The notes: generated from the sequence alone by a model not told the origin. DNA of 64,000 bases from Oscillospiraceae bacterium (GCA_015069195.1 SVJA01000002.1:124001-188000); one strand, 5' to 3'. Numbered from the stretch's first letter, positions 28,724-38,606 are shown. Translations and numbers: made by a program.

Positions 28724-29830
28724 TCACCTTGTACCGGGCTGTCTGACAGGCATTACAAGAAAAGTAAAGCTATCATCATCATCAGATTTTATAACTACAG
28801 GATGAAGAGGACTTGTCAAATCAAGATTTATAATATCCTCATCTACAGCTCTCAGACATTCAAGAATATGTCTGGAACTAAAGAAAAGCTCCATCTCTTC
28901 TCCGGATATTTCGGCACTCAATACTTCTCTCGAAACACCTCTCTCACCGGCAACATTTATAACTATCTCATCATCATAATTCTTTATAACAATAGGTTTT
29001 TTTCTGTCATCATCCAAGACTATGGCTACACGCTCTACTGCTGACAAAAATTCTCTTCTATTAAGTTTTATAACTGTCTTTTTTTCTTTAGGAATCATTC
29101 TTGTATAATCTATAAATTCTCCCTGAAGAAGTCTGGATATCAATTTAAACTTATCATTATAGAACATTATCTGAGTACTATCCGAACATATATAAATAAA
29201 ATCGTCGGAAGAATCCATTATTTTAGAAAGTTCATTTAGTACTCTTGCAGAAACAATCATACTAAAGTCTTTCTCATAAGAACTCTCTATATTTTTTATA
29301 GCAAGTCTGAAACCGTCAAGAGCAACAAAATTAAGGATACCACTTTTATTTTCTACAAGAACACCTTTCAAAATAGGTCTCGTATTATCTTGGCTTGCAG
29401 AAAATGCTGTCTGTCTTATCAAAGTTTTCAAATTATTCTGAGTAATAGACAGTGATTCTGTAGTATCAAGAGGCATAACTTTAGGATAACCTGACTTATC
29501 CATATAATTTATCTCAAAATGAGCATTACCGCTATCTATTACAAGACTTCTTCCTTCTTCAGATGTCTCTATAGTAAGATAAATATCAGGAAGCTTTCTT
29601 ATAATATCTCCGAATGTCTTGGAAGAAACTACCACTCCGCCTATTTCTTCTATAATAGAAGGAACCTCATAAGTAATACTTATTTCGTTATCAGATCCTG
29701 TAAGAATAAGTTCTTCTCCTACTTCTATCAATATACCTTCTAGAACCGGCATAGTAGATTTTCCCGGAATAGCTTTCTGAACAATATTTATACCCTCTAT
29801 AAGAGCATCTCGGTTGCAAGTAAATTTCAT
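28724..29830 (-). CDS. dnaN: DNA polymerase III beta clamp
   Basis: 368 residues with the threefold clamp architecture. It starts MKFTCNRDALIEGINIVQKA and has LPDIYLTIE, NTRPILKGVLVE in the middle domain, and ends in the typical FLVMPVRQPG clamp tail. The ring tethers the replicative polymerase and binds repair factors in a C-terminal pocket. A GGAGG site precedes the ATG. It is separated from dnaA by about 330 bases that contain the main DnaA-box cluster. Confidence 0.96.
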   Translation of the reverse strand: MKFTCNRDALIEGINIVQKAIPGKSTMPVLEGILIEVGEELILTGSDNEISITYEVPSIIEEIGGVVVSSKTFGDIIRKLPDIYLTIETSEEGRSLVIDSGNAHFEINYMDKSGYPKVMPLDTTESLSITQNNLKTLIRQTAFSASQDNTRPILKGVLVENKSGILNFVALDGFRLAIKNIESSYEKDFSMIVSARVLNELSKIMDSSDDFIYICSDSTQIMFYNDKFKLISRLLQGEFIDYTRMIPKEKKTVIKLNRREFLSAVERVAIVLDDDRKKPIVIKNYDDEIVINVAGERGVSREVLSAEISGEEMELFFSSRHILECLRAVDEDIINLDLTSPLHPVVIKSDDDDSFTFLVMPVRQPGTR

Positions 29831-29939
29831 AATTTTCTTCCTCCGTCAAAAGATATTTTGATTATAACACTTCATTAAATAAAAGTAAAAAATTTTTTGA
29901 AAAATGATAAGAAGTAATAATATTATATAAATATTTTTA

Positions 29940-30150
29940 GTAGTATCATTAGTGTCTGTGGGTTATGTGGGAAACTTATTTAAAACACTTTAAATAAAGT
30001 AAAAACGGTAAATTTTGGTTGTGGAAAAATATGTGGGAAAAGTAATAGATTTTCCACAAAAACCACAACCCTAAAATAACCCACAGAAAAACCACAGGTT
30101 TTCCCACACATCAAAACCCACAAACCCACAAAAAGCTGTGGGTTTTTTAT
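29940..30150. other. Probable replication origin (oriC), dnaA-dnaN intergenic DnaA-box cluster
   Basis: About nine DnaA-box-like 9-mers occur in 190 bases: TGTGGGTTA 29957-29965, TGTGGGAAA 29966-29974, TGTGGAAAA 30020-30028, TGTGGGAAA 30032-30040, TTTTCCACA 30050-30058, TAACCCACA 30077-30085, TTTCCCACA 30100-30108, AAACCCACA 30122-30130, TGTGGGTTT 30137-30145. None is the classic TTATCCACA. Flanking dnaA and dnaN, and an AT-rich stretch at 29880-29945, support the origin call. Confidence 0.8.
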
Positions 30151-30162
30151 ATATAAAAAAAA

Positions 30163-31512
30163 TTATATATTTGTAGAAAGTGTCTTTTTAAGTTCATCTA
30201 TAGAAGCTTTAAGTTCCGGATTTACAGATATTTTGTCATTTATACTTTCAAAAGCACCCATAACAGATGTGTGATGAATACCGTTGAAAGCTTTTCCTAT
30301 TTCAGGGAAAGAAAGATTTGTAAGACTTCTGCAAAGGAAAATAGATATATGTCTTGCGACTGTAATATCTCTTGTTCTTTTTTTAGACATGATGTCTTCT
30401 ACTGATATACCGTAATATCTTGAAACTACATCTATAATAACAGCTACAGAGATTTCATTTACGTCATTATTATGTAAGTGTTTAATGGCTTCACGAGCTA
30501 AATTCATAGTAATATCTCTACCCTGAGATAAAGAAAGAGAAAAATGATTTATAACACCTTCAATTTCTCTGATACTACTGCCCGAAGAAATGGCAATATA
30601 ATCAATTATATCATTTTCTATAGAAATATCATTTTCTGCTGCTTTTCTTTCAATGATAGCAAACTTTGTTTCATAGTCAGGTGTTTGGATATCTGCTACA
30701 AGTCCGCAACTGAAACGGGTTTTAAGTCTGTCTTCTAAAATAGAGAGATCGCTTATGGGACGGTCACTTGTTATAACAATTTGCTTTCCGTCGTTATGAA
30801 GAGTATTGAAAGTATTGAAAAACTCTTCCTGAGTAGAAAGGGCTTTTGCAATAAACTGAATATCGTCTATAAGAAGAACATCAACTTTTCTGAATTTTTC
30901 TCTGAAAGAAGCATTTGTTTTATGCTGAAGAGAAGAAATAAAGTCATTTGTAAAGTTTTCTGTAGTAATATAAAGAACTTTCATATCAGGATTGTTCTTT
31001 TTTATTTCATTACCTATAGCGTGTAAAAGGTGTGTTTTACCTAATCCTGAATTTCCATATAAAAATAAAGGATTATATTTTTCTCCGGGTGTTTCTGCAA
31101 CAGCAGAAGATGCAGCATAAGCAAACTTATTACTGCTACCTATTATAAAATTATCAAATGTAAATTTGCTGTTAAGATGCCCATCAAAAACTTCTTCAGA
31201 GTGAAATTTTTCCTTTATTTCTTTTTTAGAATCAAAAAGCTCGTCCCGTATAACGAATGTTAAAGTATACTCTTTTCCGGTAACTTCGGAAAGAGCGTAA
31301 ACAATCTCCTTATATAGTGAATTTGTAACATCGTCAGACGGTGATTCGAAACGACTTTTTACAAAGCTATCCCATACCTCTATAAATGCCGTGTTTTTTT
31401 CAAATGAAACGAGTTTAGAACTCGAAATATATGACTCGAATAAGACACGATTAGTTCTTTTATGCAAAATGTCAAGACAATTATTCCAAATGTCCTGTAA
31501 ATTAGATTTCAT
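30163..31512 (-). CDS. dnaA: Chromosomal replication initiator DnaA
   Basis: 449 residues from the ATG at 31512, with GGAGG eight bases upstream; an ATG five codons earlier lacks a site. Domain I is about 1-85, and a short linker follows. The AAA+ domain III shows Walker A GNSGLGKTHLLHA, Walker B VDVLLIDDIQF and the sensor region RFSCGLVADIQTPD. DNA-binding domain IV shows RDITVARHISIFLCRSL. An oddity is that the usual GGRDHTTV recognition signature reads NGIHHTSV (Arg to Ile, Asp to His, Thr to Ser). The local boxes also differ from consensus, which may be connected. Confidence 0.97.
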   Translation of the reverse strand: MKSNLQDIWNNCLDILHKRTNRVLFESYISSSKLVSFEKNTAFIEVWDSFVKSRFESPSDDVTNSLYKEIVYALSEVTGKEYTLTFVIRDELFDSKKEIKEKFHSEEVFDGHLNSKFTFDNFIIGSSNKFAYAASSAVAETPGEKYNPLFLYGNSGLGKTHLLHAIGNEIKKNNPDMKVLYITTENFTNDFISSLQHKTNASFREKFRKVDVLLIDDIQFIAKALSTQEEFFNTFNTLHNDGKQIVITSDRPISDLSILEDRLKTRFSCGLVADIQTPDYETKFAIIERKAAENDISIENDIIDYIAISSGSSIREIEGVINHFSLSLSQGRDITMNLAREAIKHLHNNDVNEISVAVIIDVVSRYYGISVEDIMSKKRTRDITVARHISIFLCRSLTNLSFPEIGKAFNGIHHTSVMGAFESINDKISVNPELKASIDELKKTLSTNI

Positions 31513-31527
31513 CAATAGCTCCTCCAA

Positions 31528-31833
31528 ACAAACTTCGTAATAAAGAAGTATTCTATTTTACAGAATAAAAAATCAACCCATTGTGCCTCTTTTTTTTAGC
31601 ATACAACCGGTTGTGTTTAATCTAAAAATCTTGTCATTAGTAAAATAAAGTAAGTCCACTATAACAGAAAACCCACAGGTTTTGCAATATCAAAAAATCC
31701 CTTGGTTGACGTAAAAATTGAATAAAAAAATTTTTTTATACAACTTTTTGTAGATAAAAATCTGTGCAACAACAACATCTTGTAAAAAAAGGCAAATAAA
31801 AAAATTTTTTTATTTTTTTATGATTTTTGTTTG
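31528..31833. other. AT-rich dnaA-rpmH intergenic region, possible second origin part
   Basis: It holds one clear DnaA-box-like site (AAACCCACA, 31669-31677), the palindrome ACAACCGGTTGT near 31604-31615, and long A/T tracts (31723-31740 and 31798-31820) of the kind that melt in origins. In Bacillus the origin is split on both sides of dnaA, and this region could be the equivalent. No gene is seen in it. Confidence 0.5.
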
Positions 31834-31862
31834 TTGACATAAGACAAACCTACGGATATAAT
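31834..31862 (+). promoter_or_regulatory. Promoter of rpmH-rnpA
   Basis: TTGACA (31834-31839), a 17-base spacer, then TATAAT (31857-31862). A consensus sigma-A promoter 35 bases before the rpmH start. Confidence 0.85.
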
Positions 31863-31897
31863 ACTTCGGTAGTAGAAAAAATAGGAGGTGTTTCACG

Positions 31898-32032
31898 ATG
31901 GTTAGACCGTATCAGCCTAAAAAGAGACAGAGAAGTAAGGTTCACGGATTCAGAGCAAGGATGAGCACTGCTAACGGCAGAAAGGTTCTTAAGAGAAGAA
32001 GACAGAAAGGCAGAAAAGTTCTTTCAGCTTAA
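31898..32032 (+). CDS. rpmH: Ribosomal protein L34
   Basis: 44 residues beginning [20 protein letters not shown] and ending [18 protein letters not shown], the standard highly basic L34. A strong AGGAGGTG site precedes the ATG. It lies divergently from dnaA and is followed after 4 bases by rnpA, as in nearly all bacteria. Confidence 0.98.
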   Translation: MVRPYQPKKRQRSKVHGFRARMSTANGRKVLKRRRQKGRKVLSA

Positions 32033-32036
32033 TTTT

Positions 32037-32471
32037 ATGAAGAGCATATCGTACAGAAAAGACAGTGCCTTTTTTAAAGATTCCGACAAAGTATTTTCTA
32101 TAAAAGATAACGATGACTTCAGAAGAATGTACAGACGCGGGACGAAAAAGGGTTGCAGATATATTGTTGTATATGTACAAAGGAATAAGCTATCTGTAAA
32201 CAGATTGGGAATTACTGTCGGAAAAAAATTCGGAAACAGCGTTCAGCGAAACCGTATGAAACGATTGATACGCGAAAACTACCGTATTTTTAATAAAGAT
32301 ATGATAAAAGGATACGATATAGTGATTGCGGCGAGGCCTTCCGTGAGGTCGGCGGCTTCGCCCAATAACAGGCTCAAAGCAGAAAGTGTTCCTAAATATT
32401 CTGATATTGAAAGCGACTTAAAAAAAGCTTTGATATCATTAGATATACTTCGTTTTAATGTAAAACAGTGA
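32037..32471 (+). CDS. rnpA: Ribonuclease P protein component
   Basis: 144 residues. The RNP motif is KFGNSVQRNRMKRLIRENYR, preceded by the FxxxYRRGTKK-like start and followed by YDIVIAARPSV. It assists the RNase P RNA in 5' processing of tRNAs. It is longer than usual at the C-terminus, with an insert (RSAASPNNRLKAESVPKYSD) before the final helix. The ATG is 4 bases after the rpmH stop. Confidence 0.95.
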   Translation: MKSISYRKDSAFFKDSDKVFSIKDNDDFRRMYRRGTKKGCRYIVVYVQRNKLSVNRLGITVGKKFGNSVQRNRMKRLIRENYRIFNKDMIKGYDIVIAARPSVRSAASPNNRLKAESVPKYSDIESDLKKALISLDILRFNVKQ

Positions 32472-32528
32472 ACGTCGTGCAGTTTTCGGCGCTCCTGTTT
32501 TTTGCATATATTGATATGTATATAAATT

Positions 32529-32738
32529 ATGAAAAAATTGTTGATATCGGGGATAAAATTTTATAAAAAGTTTATATCTCCTTTAAAAAAGCCTTGTTGC
32601 CGTTTTTATCCTACCTGTTCTACCTATGCGATTCAGGCTATAGAAAAGTACGGTGCTTTTAAGGGTACGGCGATGGCTGTATACAGGATTTTGAGATGTA
32701 ATCCGTTTTGTAAGGGCGGATATGATCCCGTAAAGTAA
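32529..32738 (+). CDS. yidD: Membrane protein insertion efficiency factor YidD
   Basis: 69 residues with the YidD signature [20 protein letters not shown], then [12 protein letters not shown] and [17 protein letters not shown] small amphipathic membrane-associated protein that aids YidC-dependent insertion. It lies in the standard rnpA-yidD-yidC order. Confidence 0.95.
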   Translation: MKKLLISGIKFYKKFISPLKKPCCRFYPTCSTYAIQAIEKYGAFKGTAMAVYRILRCNPFCKGGYDPVK

Positions 32739-32761
32739 AAAAATTTTTGTGAGGAAAATAA

Positions 32762-33649
32762 ATGGATTTTATATCAGAGCCTTTTGGCGTAATAATGAAT
32801 TTCTTTTACAGATATGTGGCGTTTGAAAATTACGGACTTTCTATCATTCTTTTTACGCTCTTAACAAGAATAATTCTTTTCCCATTGACTTTAAAACAGC
32901 AGAAGTCAATGGCTATGACACAAGATCTCCAGCCTAAACTCAAAGAGATTAGCGATAATTACGGTGACGACAGAGAAAAACTCTCTATGGAGCAACAGAA
33001 ACTTTATCAGAAGTATGGAGTCAATCCTATGGCAGGATGTCTGCCGATGCTTATACAGTTTCCATTGATTATTGCTATTTATCAGATAGTAAGAAATCCT
33101 TTGCAGTATATTTCCGGTCTTTCTTCCGATGTAATACTTAAATTGGGACAGGCTTGGCAGACTGCGCAGGGTATTGCTGCGGATAAACTTTACAAAGCGG
33201 CAGATGCTGTAGATCAGTTGGCAGTAAACAGTCACTTCCTTTCAGCAAGCTCAGAAACACTTGCGGCAAACGGTGTAAGTGCAGGAGATTTCATAAATAT
33301 GGATTTCTTAGGCATTTTTAATTTAGGAGCAACTCCGTGGCAAGCGTTGAAAAATGTTTTTGACGGAGATTTTGCTCTTGCTGCACTTATTTTGATTCCG
33401 ATTCTCGCAACCGGTACAACATACCTTTCACAGTGGATTACAACCGGTATGAAAAAAAAGAAAAAAGAAGTTCAGGACAGCACACAGCAGGCTACAAACA
33501 CGATGCTTAAACTTATGCCTCTCATGACATTGTATTTTGCTTTTGTACTTCCTGCAGCTCTTGGTTTCTATTGGTTTATTGGTAATTTATTGTCGCTGTT
33601 GCAGACAATTATAATGAATAAATTTTTTGTTAAAAAGAAAGAAGGTTGA
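32762..33649 (+). CDS. yidC: Membrane protein insertase YidC/Oxa1
   Basis: 295 residues. Five membrane segments of the Gram-positive YidC core are seen: the first around YGLSIILFTLLTRIILFPLT, a coiled hairpin (LKEISDNYGDDREKLSMEQQ), then NPMAGCLPMLIQFPLIIAIY, and the final PLMTLYFAFVLPAALGFYW. The conserved positively charged groove residue is the Arg in LLTRIILFPLT. There is no lipoprotein signal peptide, so it is the form without an N-terminal lipobox. It inserts membrane proteins with or without SecYEG. jag follows 5 bases downstream. Confidence 0.94.
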   Translation: MDFISEPFGVIMNFFYRYVAFENYGLSIILFTLLTRIILFPLTLKQQKSMAMTQDLQPKLKEISDNYGDDREKLSMEQQKLYQKYGVNPMAGCLPMLIQFPLIIAIYQIVRNPLQYISGLSSDVILKLGQAWQTAQGIAADKLYKAADAVDQLAVNSHFLSASSETLAANGVSAGDFINMDFLGIFNLGATPWQALKNVFDGDFALAALILIPILATGTTYLSQWITTGMKKKKKEVQDSTQQATNTMLKLMPLMTLYFAFVLPAALGFYWFIGNLLSLLQTIIMNKFFVKKKEG

Positions 33650-33654
33650 TTATA

Positions 33655-34293
33655 ATGTCAAGATTTGTAGAAAAAGAAGGGAAAACCGTTGAAGAAGCAA
33701 TTGACCTTGCCCTTGCAGAACTTGGTATAGATTTGGAAGATGCAGATGTTGAAATTTTGGATGAAGGTTCAAAAGGTGTTTTGGGTCTTTTCGGAACAAA
33801 GGTTTCTAAAGTAAGAGTTACTGCTAATGTTTCAGACGAGAAAGTTGTAAGAAATTTCCTCGATAAATTGATTGAAACAATGGGTATTGAGGCTGAAATC
33901 AAGATTAAAGAAACAAGAGACGAAATAAACGTTGAAATTTTCGGCGAAAATGTAGGTTCTCTTATAGGAAAACACGGTGAAACGTTGTATTCACTTTCTT
34001 ATCTTTTGAAACTTATGGTTAACAAGGGAAGAGAAGATTATAAGAGAGTAATTGTTGATGTAGAAAATTACAGAAAACAGCGCGAAGAAGTTCTTATCGG
34101 TATGGCAAATCGTGCAGCTGCAAGAGTTGCTAAGTATAAAAGACCTGTTTCTCTTGCTCCGATGCCGGCTTGTGAAAGACGAGTTATACACGCGGCTCTC
34201 CAGACAAATCCGAATGTTGAGTCTATAAGCCAGGGCGTTGATCCTGAAAGATGTGTTGTTGTTCGTGTAAAACCCTATACAAAGGTATTTTGA
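33655..34293 (+). CDS. jag: Jag/KhpB RNA-binding protein
   Basis: 212 residues from the ATG at 33655, with GAAGG upstream. Three domains: Jag-N (about 1-55, EGKTVEEAIDLALAELGI and GSKGVLGLFG), a KH domain (about 90-140, SLIGKHGETLYSLSYLLKLM) and an R3H domain (about 145-212, LAPMPACERRVIHAALQ). In pneumococcus this protein (KhpB) binds RNA and affects cell elongation and division. The genomic position after yidC is conserved. Confidence 0.93.
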   Translation: MSRFVEKEGKTVEEAIDLALAELGIDLEDADVEILDEGSKGVLGLFGTKVSKVRVTANVSDEKVVRNFLDKLIETMGIEAEIKIKETRDEINVEIFGENVGSLIGKHGETLYSLSYLLKLMVNKGREDYKRVIVDVENYRKQREEVLIGMANRAAARVAKYKRPVSLAPMPACERRVIHAALQTNPNVESISQGVDPERCVVVRVKPYTKVF

Positions 34294-34297
34294 TATT

Positions 34298-35785
34298 GTG
34301 AATAATTTAACTGATACTATTGCAGCTATTTCCACTGCTCCCGGGAGCAGTGGAATAGGTATAATAAGAATAAGCGGTGAAGACGCTTTCACCATTTCAG
34401 ATAAGCTTTTTTGTAGAAACAAAGAAGCTTTTTTGTCTATATGCGATAAATATTCTTTTAATGACAGTTGCGGTGATTTTCCGTCAACAAACGATGTTTC
34501 GGCGATGAATAATTATGAAATACGTCACGGATACATTTATGAGTTTGTTAAAAATAAGGACGAAAACGGTACTGAGTGTTTTGTTCCGGAGTTTGTCGAT
34601 GAATGTCTTCTGAGTAAAATGCCCGCGCCATTTTCGTATACCGGTGAAAATGTTGTTGAAATAAATTGTCACGGCAGTTTTGCCGTATTGCGCCGCGTGC
34701 TTGCTGCGGTGATAAAACGCGGCGCACGCCCGGCGGAGCCGGGCGAGTTTACAAAGAGAGCTTTCCTTAACGGAAAGCTCGACCTTGCTAAGGCTGAAGC
34801 TGTTATGGATATTATAAATGCTAAAACAGAGCAAAGTCGAAAAGCGGCTGTAAGCCAGCTTGAAGGCCGATTGTCAAATCAAATTGAAGAAATTCGTACG
34901 AGTTTGATCGGTTGCCTCGCTGAGATTGATGTTTCGATTGATTATCCGGAGTATGAAATGGACGGCATTACGGGAGATCATTCAATGCAGATTATGATTG
35001 ACGCTGAGAATGGTCTTAAAAGGCTGAGTGATACATATTATCGCGGAAGACTTATTAAAGAGGGTATAAATTTGGTTCTTTCCGGTTGTCCGAATGCGGG
35101 AAAATCGTCGCTCATGAATGTTCTTTCGGGTTATAACAGGGCTATTGTTACAGATATCCCCGGAACAACGAGAGATGTTATTGAGGAATTTATTCAAATT
35201 GACGGAATTTCGGTTACTGTTACCGATACTGCGGGTTTACGCGAAACGGATGATGTTGTTGAAAAAATCGGTGTTGATAAGGCGATTGACAGAATTTCAG
35301 AAGCAGAACTTGTTATATATATTGCCGATGCAGAAAATATTGCCGACGAAGGTGTTTTGTTTGAACATAAAAAATTGTTACAAGAGGACAAAACCATCGT
35401 GATAATAAATAAAATTGATGTTGCACCGGAGAAAAATATTCTGATGTTACGAGATTTATTCAAGGATTTCAACATTGCCGAAATGTCGATGAAGACGGAG
35501 CAGGGTGTTGAAAAGCTTTACTCGATAATTAAAGAAAAGTTTGCTTTCGGAGAGATTTTTGAAAACAGTGAAAATATTTTGACTAATGAAAGACACAAGG
35601 CTCTTGTGGATGCGGCGCTTGTCCATCTGGATAAGGCTAAGGAAAGTTACGAGAGTGGCATGCCGCTTGATTGTATTTCTTATGATATATGGCTTTGTGC
35701 GGAAAAATTAGGTGAGATTATGGGAAAATCTGTGTCGGAAGAAGTTGTAAATGATATATTCAGCAGATTTTGTGTGGGAAAATAA
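34298..35785 (+). CDS. mnmE: tRNA modification GTPase MnmE
   Basis: 495 residues starting from GTG at 34298. The N-terminal folate-binding domain begins DTIAAISTAPGSSGIGIIRI. The G domain carries GCPNAGKSSLMN (G1), DIPGTTRD (G2), DTAGLRE (G3) and INKID (G4). The C-terminus ends CVGK, the invariant C-[IV]-G-K. With MnmG it makes 5-carboxymethylaminomethyl-U34 in tRNA. The segment at residues 40-100 is longer than usual for the family and its added part is poorly conserved. Confidence 0.96.
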   Translation: MNNLTDTIAAISTAPGSSGIGIIRISGEDAFTISDKLFCRNKEAFLSICDKYSFNDSCGDFPSTNDVSAMNNYEIRHGYIYEFVKNKDENGTECFVPEFVDECLLSKMPAPFSYTGENVVEINCHGSFAVLRRVLAAVIKRGARPAEPGEFTKRAFLNGKLDLAKAEAVMDIINAKTEQSRKAAVSQLEGRLSNQIEEIRTSLIGCLAEIDVSIDYPEYEMDGITGDHSMQIMIDAENGLKRLSDTYYRGRLIKEGINLVLSGCPNAGKSSLMNVLSGYNRAIVTDIPGTTRDVIEEFIQIDGISVTVTDTAGLRETDDVVEKIGVDKAIDRISEAELVIYIADAENIADEGVLFEHKKLLQEDKTIVIINKIDVAPEKNILMLRDLFKDFNIAEMSMKTEQGVEKLYSIIKEKFAFGEIFENSENILTNERHKALVDAALVHLDKAKESYESGMPLDCISYDIWLCAEKLGEIMGKSVSEEVVNDIFSRFCVGK

Positions 35786-35797
35786 AGAGGTTTTTGT

Positions 35798-37702
35798 ATG
35801 GACAGAGAAAACTATTTTGATGCGGGCGAATGTGATGTTGCCGTTGTAGGCGCCGGTCATGCCGGTTGTGAGGCGGCACTTGCTTGTGCACGAATGGGTT
35901 TTAAAACTATAATATTTGCTATAAATCTTGACAGCGTCGGAAATATGCCTTGCAATCCGAGTATCGGAGGTACGTCAAAGGGTCAGCTTGTCCGTGAAAT
36001 TGATGCACTCGGCGGAAGCATGGGTAAAATTGCCGATAAGACTACTTTGCAATCAAAAATCCTTAACCGAGCAAAAGGTCCTGCCGTGTATTCTCTTCGT
36101 GCACAGATTGACAGACGTGATTATCAGGTTGAAATGAAGCACGAACTTGAACTTGAAAAAAACCTTGAGGTCAAGCAGGGTGAAATTATTGATATATTGA
36201 CCGAAGACGGTGAAAATATTCCTTTTGTTACAGGTGTTGTTACTCATACAGGTGCGACATATAAATGCAAGTCGGTTATTCTCAGCACAGGTACATATTT
36301 AAAAGGTCGAGTTATTATCGGTGATGTCAGTTACAGCAGCGGTCCTGACGGTCTTTTCCCTGCAAACAGCCTTTCGGCAAGACTCAAAGAACTTGGGTTT
36401 ACTCTTAAAAGATTCAAAACAGGTACTCCGGCAAGAATACGCCGCGAGGGTATTGATTTTTCACAGATGGAGATTCAATACGGTGATGATGTAATAGAGC
36501 CTTTTTCTGCAGAGACTGAGAAAGTTGAAATTGACCAGATGCCTTGTTATCTAACACACACCACAGCAGAAACTCATGAAATTATAAGACAGAATATTCA
36601 CCGTTCACCTATGTTCAACGGTTCTATTGAGGGTGTCGGTCCGAGATATTGTCCGTCTATAGAAGATAAAGTTATGCGTTTTGCTGACAAAGAGCGCCAT
36701 CAGGCATTTGTTGAGCCGATGGGACGAAATACCGAGGAAATGTATCTTCAGGGTATGTCATCAAGCCTCCCAGAGGATGTCCAGATTAAATTTATTCGTT
36801 CGATCAAAGGTCTTTCGGATGTAGTCATTATGAGACCGGCTTACGCGATTGAATACGATGCCATCGATGCACAGCAGTTGAAACTTTCTTTGGAAAGTAG
36901 AATTGTTGACAATCTTTTCTGTGCAGGTCAGATAAATGGTTCTTCGGGATACGAGGAGGCCGCAGCACAGGGTATTGTTGCAGGAATAAATGCGGCACTT
37001 AAATTACAAGGCAGAGAACCTCTTATTATCGATCGCTCCGAAGGTTATACAGGAGTTTTGATTGATGATCTTGTTACTATGGGAACAAATGAGCCTTACA
37101 GAATGATGACTTCGCGTGCAGAATATCGTCTTGTTTTGCGACACGACAACGCAGAAGAGCGTTTGCTTGAAAAGGGCTACAATGTGGGCCTTATTTCCGA
37201 GGAAAGATATCAGAAGTTCCTTAAAAAGCAAAATGCTATAAAAACAGAAAGAGAGCGATTGGAAAACACATATATTTCTCATCCGAAAACTATTAACAGT
37301 TTTCTCGAAGAAAAGGGAAGTACGCCTTTGAAATGTTCGGTTTCTCTTGCAGATTTGCTTCGACGTCCGGAAATTGTTTACGCTGATATAAAAGAAATTG
37401 AAAAACTTGCGGAAATAGAATCTGTGGAGCCTGTTTCAAAAGAAGTCGGAGACGAACTTGAAATTCTTGTGAAATATGAGGGATACATAAAGCGTCAGGA
37501 ACAGCAAATAAATCAGTTCAGAAAGATGGAAAAGAAACTTCTTCCTGCGGATTTTGATTATAAAACGATAAATACACTCAGCCTTGAGGCGCGTGAGAAG
37601 CTTAACAAAATAAAACCCGCATCAATCGGCCAGGCAAGTAGAATAAGCGGTGTCTCCCCTGCAGATATTACGGCACTCCTTGTGTATTTTAAAGAAGTTT
37701 AA
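35798..37702 (+). CDS. mnmG: tRNA uridine-5-carboxymethylaminomethyl modification enzyme MnmG
   Basis: 634 residues. The FAD-binding start is [20 protein letters not shown]. Family blocks [37 protein letters not shown] and [16 protein letters not shown] are intact, and the C-terminal helical part ends [20 protein letters not shown]. It acts with MnmE on the wobble uridine of several tRNAs. It is cotranscribed with mnmE (12 bases between). Confidence 0.97.
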   Translation: MDRENYFDAGECDVAVVGAGHAGCEAALACARMGFKTIIFAINLDSVGNMPCNPSIGGTSKGQLVREIDALGGSMGKIADKTTLQSKILNRAKGPAVYSLRAQIDRRDYQVEMKHELELEKNLEVKQGEIIDILTEDGENIPFVTGVVTHTGATYKCKSVILSTGTYLKGRVIIGDVSYSSGPDGLFPANSLSARLKELGFTLKRFKTGTPARIRREGIDFSQMEIQYGDDVIEPFSAETEKVEIDQMPCYLTHTTAETHEIIRQNIHRSPMFNGSIEGVGPRYCPSIEDKVMRFADKERHQAFVEPMGRNTEEMYLQGMSSSLPEDVQIKFIRSIKGLSDVVIMRPAYAIEYDAIDAQQLKLSLESRIVDNLFCAGQINGSSGYEEAAAQGIVAGINAALKLQGREPLIIDRSEGYTGVLIDDLVTMGTNEPYRMMTSRAEYRLVLRHDNAEERLLEKGYNVGLISEERYQKFLKKQNAIKTERERLENTYISHPKTINSFLEEKGSTPLKCSVSLADLLRRPEIVYADIKEIEKLAEIESVEPVSKEVGDELEILVKYEGYIKRQEQQINQFRKMEKKLLPADFDYKTINTLSLEAREKLNKIKPASIGQASRISGVSPADITALLVYFKEV

Positions 37703-37719
37703 CTTTTAGAGGTGTTTTT

Positions 37720-38445
37720 ATGGCAGAACAGCGACTTTTTGATATTTTGGCAAAAGAATCTGACAAATTTGGTGTCGAAATAACAAAAGAAATGTTTGAA
37801 AAGTTTGACATATACAGAAGATTGCTGCAAGAGTGGAACGAAAAAATGAATCTTACCGCGATAATTGACGATGAGTCTATAATGGTAAAGCATTTTGCGG
37901 ATTCTGTGAGTATTGTTCCTTTTGTAAGAGAAATCGGTGCAAAAAATGCGATTGATGTAGGAACGGGCGCCGGTTTCCCTGGAATTCCTCTCAAGATTTG
38001 TTGCCCCGAGCTTGAATTGTGCCTTTGCGACTCCCTTGCAAAACGATTGACTTTTTTGCAGGAAGTTTGTAGGCAGACCGGTCTTGAAAACGTTGATATA
38101 GTTCATTCACGTGCAGAAGATTTAGGCAGAAATCCGAAATACAGGGAACAGTTTGCTTTTGCGACCGCGAGGGCAGTTGCGGCGATGCCTGCTTTGCTCG
38201 AATATTGTTTACCTTTTGTTAAAGTAGGCGGCCATTTTGCTGCGATGAAAGGAAATCCCGAGAACGAACCTGATTTTTCTAATGCGCTTAAACTTTTGAA
38301 CGGCAAAATTGAGAAAGAAGATGATTTTTCGTTATCTGTAAACGGTGAAGAGCAACAAAGGCATATTTTTTATGTAAAAAAAGCTCGACAAATTTCTACA
38401 ATTTACCCCAGAAAAGCTGGAATTGTTACAAAAAAACCGTTATAA
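37720..38445 (+). CDS. rsmG: 16S rRNA (guanine-527-N7) methyltransferase RsmG
   Basis: 241 residues. Start region ITKEMFEKFDIYRRLLQEWN with MNLTAI, SAM-binding motif AIDVGTGAGFPGIPLKI, DSLAKRLTFL, and VDIVHSRAEDLG. It methylates G527 of 16S rRNA; loss gives low-level streptomycin resistance in model bacteria. It is the last gene of the yidC-mnmE-mnmG-rsmG run. A 0A-box-like TGTCGAA lies just after the stop. Confidence 0.95.
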   Translation: MAEQRLFDILAKESDKFGVEITKEMFEKFDIYRRLLQEWNEKMNLTAIIDDESIMVKHFADSVSIVPFVREIGAKNAIDVGTGAGFPGIPLKICCPELELCLCDSLAKRLTFLQEVCRQTGLENVDIVHSRAEDLGRNPKYREQFAFATARAVAAMPALLEYCLPFVKVGGHFAAMKGNPENEPDFSNALKLLNGKIEKEDDFSLSVNGEEQQRHIFYVKKARQISTIYPRKAGIVTKKPL

Positions 38446-38447
38446 AA

Positions 38448-38512
38448 TGTCGAAAAGTGGGATCATTTTGTAGAAAGATGTTACTTTTTGTAGAAAAATG
38501 TAGAAATATTTG
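38448..38512 (+). promoter_or_regulatory. 0A-box-like TGTCGAA and repeated TGTAGAAA upstream of noc
   Basis: TGTCGAA occurs at 38448-38454. TGTAGAAA then occurs three times in the next 55 bases (from about 38469 to 38507), twice preceded by TTT. The gene downstream is noc. The regular recurrence suggests a protein-binding array. Confidence 0.4.
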
Positions 38513-38606
38513 GGTGGAAAAATATGGTACAACCCCTTTACAATATATGCACGGCAGATGTGTTATATGACACATGTTGCAATGATATATTGAGGGGGTT
38601 TTATTT

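Noticed and set aside
31890-31900. Half parS (TGTTTCACG) at the rpmH ribosome site
   Set aside because: Only the first nine bases match; the second half (ATGGTTA) does not, so it is not a parS site.
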